NCBI RefSeq assembly: GCF_932526225.1
Contig: NC_064038.1
Location: 17,845,075-17,909,074 of the forward strand
Length of the DNA: 64,000 nucleotides
DNA from: Nematostella vectensis
Taxonomy: Eukaryota > Cnidaria > Anthozoa > Actiniaria > Edwardsiidae
Direction of reading: 5' to 3'
Numbering within the stretch: the stretch's first letter is position 1; the number at the start of each line of letters is the position of its first letter. Shown here in pieces: positions 54,601 through 60,600 of this stretch. Made by a program: the position numbers and the translations under genes. The notes under the pieces were generated by a model. That model saw only the letters and a program-made list of their open reading frames with translations, was not told the origin of the DNA and made no database searches.

Positions 54601-57600
54601 TGGGGTCAGTGTGAGGTAGAACCAGGGTAGTATTATGGAGTCAGTGTGAGGTAGAACCAGGGTAGTATTATGGGGTCAGTGTGAGGTAGAACCAGGGTAG
54701 TATTATGGGGTCAGTGTGAGGTGGAACCAGGGTAGTATTATGGGGTCAGTGTGAGGTAGAACCAGGGTAGTATTATGGGGTCAGTGTGAGGTAGAACCAG
54801 GGTAGTATTATGGGGTCAGTGTGAGGTAGAACCAGGGTAGTATTATGGGGTCAGTGTGAGGTGGAACCAGGGTAGTATTATGGGGTCAGTGTGAGGTGGA
54901 ACCAGGGTAGTATTATGGAGTCAGTGTGAGGTAGAACCAGGGTAGTATTATGGAGTCAGTGTGAGGTGGAACCAGGGTAGTATTATGGGGTCAGTGTGAG
55001 GTGGAACAAGGGTAGTATTATGGGGTCAGTGTGAGGTGGAACCAGGGTAGTATTATGGAGTCAGTGTGAGGTGGAACCAGGGTAGTATTATGGGGTCAGT
55101 GTGAAGTGGAACCAGGGATGTATTATGGGGTCAGTGTGAGGTGGAACCAGGGTAGTATTATGGGGTCAGTGTGAAGTGGAACCAGGGGTGTATTATGGGG
55201 TCAGTGTGAGGTAGAACCAGGGTAGTATTATGGAGTCAGTGTTAGGTGGAACCAGGGTAGTATTATGGGGTCAGTGTGAAGTGGAACCAGGGGTGTATTA
55301 TGGGGTCAGTGTGAGGTGGAACCAGGGTAGTATTATGGGGTCAGTGTGAAGTGGAACCAGGGGTGTATTATGGGGTCAGTGTGAGGTGGAACCAGGGTAG
55401 TATTATGGAGTCAGTGTGAGGTGGAACCAGGGGTGTATTATGGGGTCAGTGTGAAGTGGAACCAGGGGTGTATTATGGGGTCAGTGTGAAGTGGAACCAG
55501 GGTAGTATTATGGAGTCAGTGTGAGGTGGAACCAGGGGTGTATTATGGGGTCAGTGTGAGGTAGAACCAGGGTAGTATTATGGAGTCAGTGTGAGGTAGA
55601 ACCAGGGTAGTATTATGGGGTCAGTGTGAGGTAGAACCAGGGTAGTATTATGGGGTCAGTGTGAGGTGGAACCAGGGTAGTATTATGGGGTCAGTGTGAG
55701 GTAGAACCAGGGTAGTATTATGGAGTCAGTGTGAGGTAGAACCAGGGTAGTATTATGGGGTCAGTGTGAGGTAGAACCAGGGTAGTATTATGGGGTCAGT
55801 GTGAGGTGGAACCAGGGTAGTATTATGGGGTCAGTGTGAGGTAGAACCAGGGTAGTATTATGGGGTCAGTGTGAGGTAGAACCAGGGTAGTATTATGGGG
55901 TCAGTGTGAGGTAGAACCAGGGTAGTATTATGGGGTCAGTGTGAGGTGGAACCAGGGTAGTATTATGGGGTCAGTGTGAGGTGGAACCAGGGTAGTATTA
56001 TGGAGTCAGTGTGAGGTAGAACCAGGGTAGTATTATGGAGTCAGTGTGAGGTGGAACCAGGGTAGTATTATGGGGTCAGTGTGAGGTGGAACAAGGGTAG
56101 TATTATGGGGTCAGTGTGAGGTGGAACCAGGGTAGTATTATGGAGTCAGTGTGAGGTGGAACCAGGGTAGTATTATGGGGTCAGTGTGAAGTGGAACCAG
56201 GGATGTATTATGGGGTCAGTGTGAGGTGGAACCAGGGTAGTATTATGGGGTCAGTGTGAAGTGGAACCAGGGGTGTATTATGGGGTCAGTGTGAGGTAGA
56301 ACCAGGGTAGTATTATGGAGTCAGTGTTAGGTGGAACCAGGGTAGTATTATGGAGTCAGTGTTAGGTGGAACCAGGGTAGTATTATGGGGTCAGTGTGAA
56401 GTGGAACCAGGGGTGTATTATGGGGTCAGTGTGAGGTAGAACCAGGGTAGTATTATGGAGTCAGTGTTAGGTAGAACCAGGGTAGTATTATGGAGTCAGT
56501 GTTAGGTGGAACCAGGGTAGTATTATGGGGTCAGTGTGAAGTGGAACCAGGGGTGTATTATGGGGTCAGTGTGAGGTGGAACCAGGGTAGTATTATGGGG
56601 TCAGTGTGAAGTGGAACCAGGGGTGTATTATGGGGTCAGTGTGAGGTGGAACCAGGGTAGTATTATGGAGTCAGTGTGAGGTGGAACCAGGGGTGTATTA
56701 TGGGGTCAGTGTGAAGTGGAACCAGGGGTGTATTATGGGGTCAGTGTGAAGTGGAACCAGGGTAGTATTATGGAGTCAGTGTGAGGTGGAACCAGGGGTG
56801 TATTATGGGGTCAGTGTGAGGTGGAACCAGGGGTGTATTATGGGGTCAGTGTGAAGTGGAACCAGGGTAGTATTATGGAGTCAGTGTGAGGTGGAACCAG
56901 GGTAGTATTATGGGGTCAGTGTGAAGTGGAACCAGGGGTGTATTATGGGGTCAGTGTGAGGTGGAACCAGGGGTGTATTATGGGGTCAGTGTGAGGTGGA
57001 ACCAGGGTAGTATTATGGAGTTAGTGTGAGGTGGAACCAGGGTAGTATTATGGAGTTAGTGTGAGGTGGAACCAGGGTAGTATTATGGGGTCAGTGTGAG
57101 GTGGAACCAGGGTAGTATTATGGGGTCAGTGGTGACGTGGAACCAGGGATGTATTATGGAGTCAGTGTGAGGTGGAACCAGGGTAGTATTATGGAGTCAG
57201 TGTGAGGTGGAACCAGGGTAGTATTATGGGGTCAGTGTGAGGTGGAACCAGGGTAGTATTATGGGTCAGTGTGAGGTGGAACCAGGGTAGTATTATGGAG
57301 TCAGTGTGAGGTGGAACCAGGGTAGTATTATGGGGTCAGTGTGAGGTGGAACCAGGGTAGTATTATGAAGTCAGTGTGAGGTGGAACCAGGGTAGTATTA
57401 TGGGGTCAGTGTGAGGTGGAACCAGGGTAGTATTATGGGGTCAGTGTGAGGTGGAACCAGGGTAGTATTATGGGTCAGTGTGAGGTGGAACCAGGGTAGT
57501 ATTATGTAGTCAGTGTGAGGTGGAACCAGGGTAGTATTATGGGGTCAGTGTGAGGTGGAACCAGGGTAGTATTATGGGTCAGTGTGAGGTGGAACCAGGG

Positions 57601-60600
57601 ATGTATTATGGGTCAGTGTGAGGTGGAACCAGGGTAGTATTATGGAGTCAGTGTGAGGTGGAACCAGGGGTGTATTATGGAGTCAGTGTGAGGTGGAACC
57701 AGGGTAGTATTATGGGGTCAGTGTGAGGTGGAACCAGGGATGTATTATGGGGTCAGTGTGAGGTGGAACCAGAGTAGTATTATGGAGTCAGTGTGAGGTG
57801 GAACCAGGGTAGTATTATGGGGTCAGTGTGAGGTGGAACCAGGGTAGTATTATGGGGTCAGTGTGAAGTGGAACCAGGGTAGTATTATGGGGTCAGTGTG
57901 AGGTGGAACCAGGGTAGTATTATGGGGTCAGTGTGAGGTGGAACCAGGGTAGTATTATGGGGTCAGTGTGAAGTGGAACCAGGGTAGTATTATGGGGTCA
58001 GTGGTGACGTGGAACCAGGGATGTATTATGGGGTCAGTGTGAGGTGGAACCAGGGTAGTATTATGGGGTCAGTGTGAGGTGGAACCAGGGTAGTATTATG
58101 GGGTCAGTGTGAGGTGGAACCAGGGTAGTATTATGGGGTCAGTATGAGGTGGAACCAGGGTAGTATTATGGAGTCAGTGTGAGGTGGAACCAGGGTAGTA
58201 TTATGGGGTCAGTGTGAGGTGGAACCAGGGTAGTATTATGGGGTCAGTGTGAGGTGGAACCAGGGTAGTATTATGGGTTCAGTGTGAGGTGGAACCAGGG
58301 TAGTATTATGGAGTCAGTGTGAGGTGGAACCAGGGTAGTATTATGGAGTCAGTGTGAGGTAGAACCAGGGTAGTATTATGGAGTCAGTGTGAGGTGGAAC
58401 CAGGGTAGTATTATGGGGTCAGTGTGAGGTGGAACAAGGGTAGTATTATGGGGTCAGTGTGAGGTGGAACCAGGGTAGTATTATGGAGTCAGTGTGAGGT
58501 GGAACCAGGGTAGTATTATGGGGTCAGTGTGAGGTGGAACCAGGGTAGTATTATGGGGTAAGTGTGAGGTAGAACCATGGTAGTATTATGGAGTCAGTGT
58601 GAGGTGGAACCAGGGTAGTATTGTGGAGTCAGTGTGAAGTGGGACCAGGGATGTATTATGGGGTCAGTGTGAGGTGGAACCAGGGGTGTATTATGGGGTC
58701 AGTGTGAGGTGGAACCAGGGGTGTATTATGGGGTCAGTGTGAGGTGGAACCAGGGGTGTATTATGGGGTCAGTGTGAGGTGGAACCAGGGGTGTATTATG
58801 GGGTCAGTGTGAGGTGGAACCAGGGGTGTATTATGGGGTCAGTGTGAGGTGGAACCAGGGGTGTATTATGGGGTCAGTGTGAGGTGGAACCAGGGTAGTA
58901 TTATGGGGTCAGTGTGAGGTGGAACCAGGGTAATATTATGGGGTCAGTGTGAGGTGGAACCAGGGTAGTATTATGGGGTCAGTGTGAGGTGGAACCAGGG
59001 TAGTATTATGGGTCAGTGTGAGGTGGAACCAGGGTAGTATTATGGGTCAGTGTGAGGTGGAACCAGGGATGTATTATGGGTCAGTGTGAGGTGGAACCAG
59101 GGTAGTATTATGGGGTCAGTGTGAGGTATAACCAGGGTAGTATTATGGGGTCAGTGTGAGGTGGAACCAGGGTAGTATTATGGAGTCAGTGTGAGGTGGA
59201 ACCAGGGTAGTATTATGGGGTCAGTGTGAGGTGGAACCAGGGTAGTATTATGGAGTCAGTGTGAGGTGGAACAAGGGTAGTATTATGGAGTCAGTGTGAG
59301 GTGGAACAAGGGTAGTATTATGGAGTCAGTGTGAGGTGGAACCAGGGTAGTATTATGGGGTCAGTGTGAGGTGGAACCAGGGTAGTATTATGGGTCAGTG
59401 TGAGGTGGAACCAGGGTAGTATTATGGAGTCAGTGTGAGGTGGAACCAGGGTAGTATTATGGGGTCAGTGTGAGGTGGAACCAGGGTAGTATTATGAAGT
59501 CAGTGTGAGGTGGAACCAGGGTAGTATTATGGGGTCAGTGTGAGGTGGAACCAGGGGTGTATTATGGGGTCAGTGTGAGGTGGAACCAGGGGTGTATTAT
59601 GGGGTCAGTGTGAGGTGGAACCAGGGTAGTATTATGGGGTCAGTGTGAGGTGGAACCAGGGTAATATTATGGGGTCAGTGTGAGGTGGAACCAGGGTAGT
59701 ATTATGGGGTCAGTGTGAGGTGGAACCAGGGTAGTATTATGGGTCAGTGTGAGGTGGAACCAGGGTAGTATTATGGGGTCAGTGTGAGGTGGAACCAGGG
59801 TAGTATTATGGGTCAGTGTGAGGCTGAACCAGGGTAGTATTATGGGGTCAGTGTGAGGTATAACCAGGGTAGTATTATGGGGTCAGTGTGAGGTGGAACC
59901 AGGGTAGTATTATGGAGTCAGTGTGAGGTGGAACCAGGGTAGTATTATGGGGTCAGTGTGAGGTGGAACCAGGGTAGTATTATGGAGTCAGTGTGAGGTG
60001 GAACAAGGGTAGTATTATGGAGTCAGTGTGAGGTGGAACAAGGGTAGTATTATGGAGTCAGTGTGAGGTGGAACCAGGGTAGTATTATGGGGTCAGTGTG
60101 AGGTGGAACCAGGGTAGTATTATGGGTCAGTGTGAGGTGGAACCAGGGTAGTATTATGGAGTCAGTGTGAGGTGGAACCAGGGTAGTATTATGGGGTCAG
60201 TGTGAGGTGGAACCAGGGTAGTATTATGAAGTCAGTGTGAGGTGGAACCAGGGTAGTATTATGGGGTCAGTGTGAGGTGGAACCAGGGTAGTATTATGGG
60301 GTCAGTGTGAGGTGGAACCAGGGTAGTATTATGGGTCAGTGTGAGGTGGAACCAGGGTAGTATTATGTAGTCAGTGTGAGGTGGAACCAGGGTAGTATTA
60401 TGGGGTCAGTGTGAGGTGGAACCAGGGTAGTATTATGGGTCAGTGTGAGGTGGAACCAGGGATGTATTATGGGTCAGTGTGAGGTGGAACCAGGGTAGTA
60501 TTATGGAGTCAGTGTGAGGTGGAACCAGGGGTGTATTATGGAGTCAGTGTGAGGTGGAACCAGGGTAGTATTATGGGGTCAGTGTGAGGTGGAACCAGGG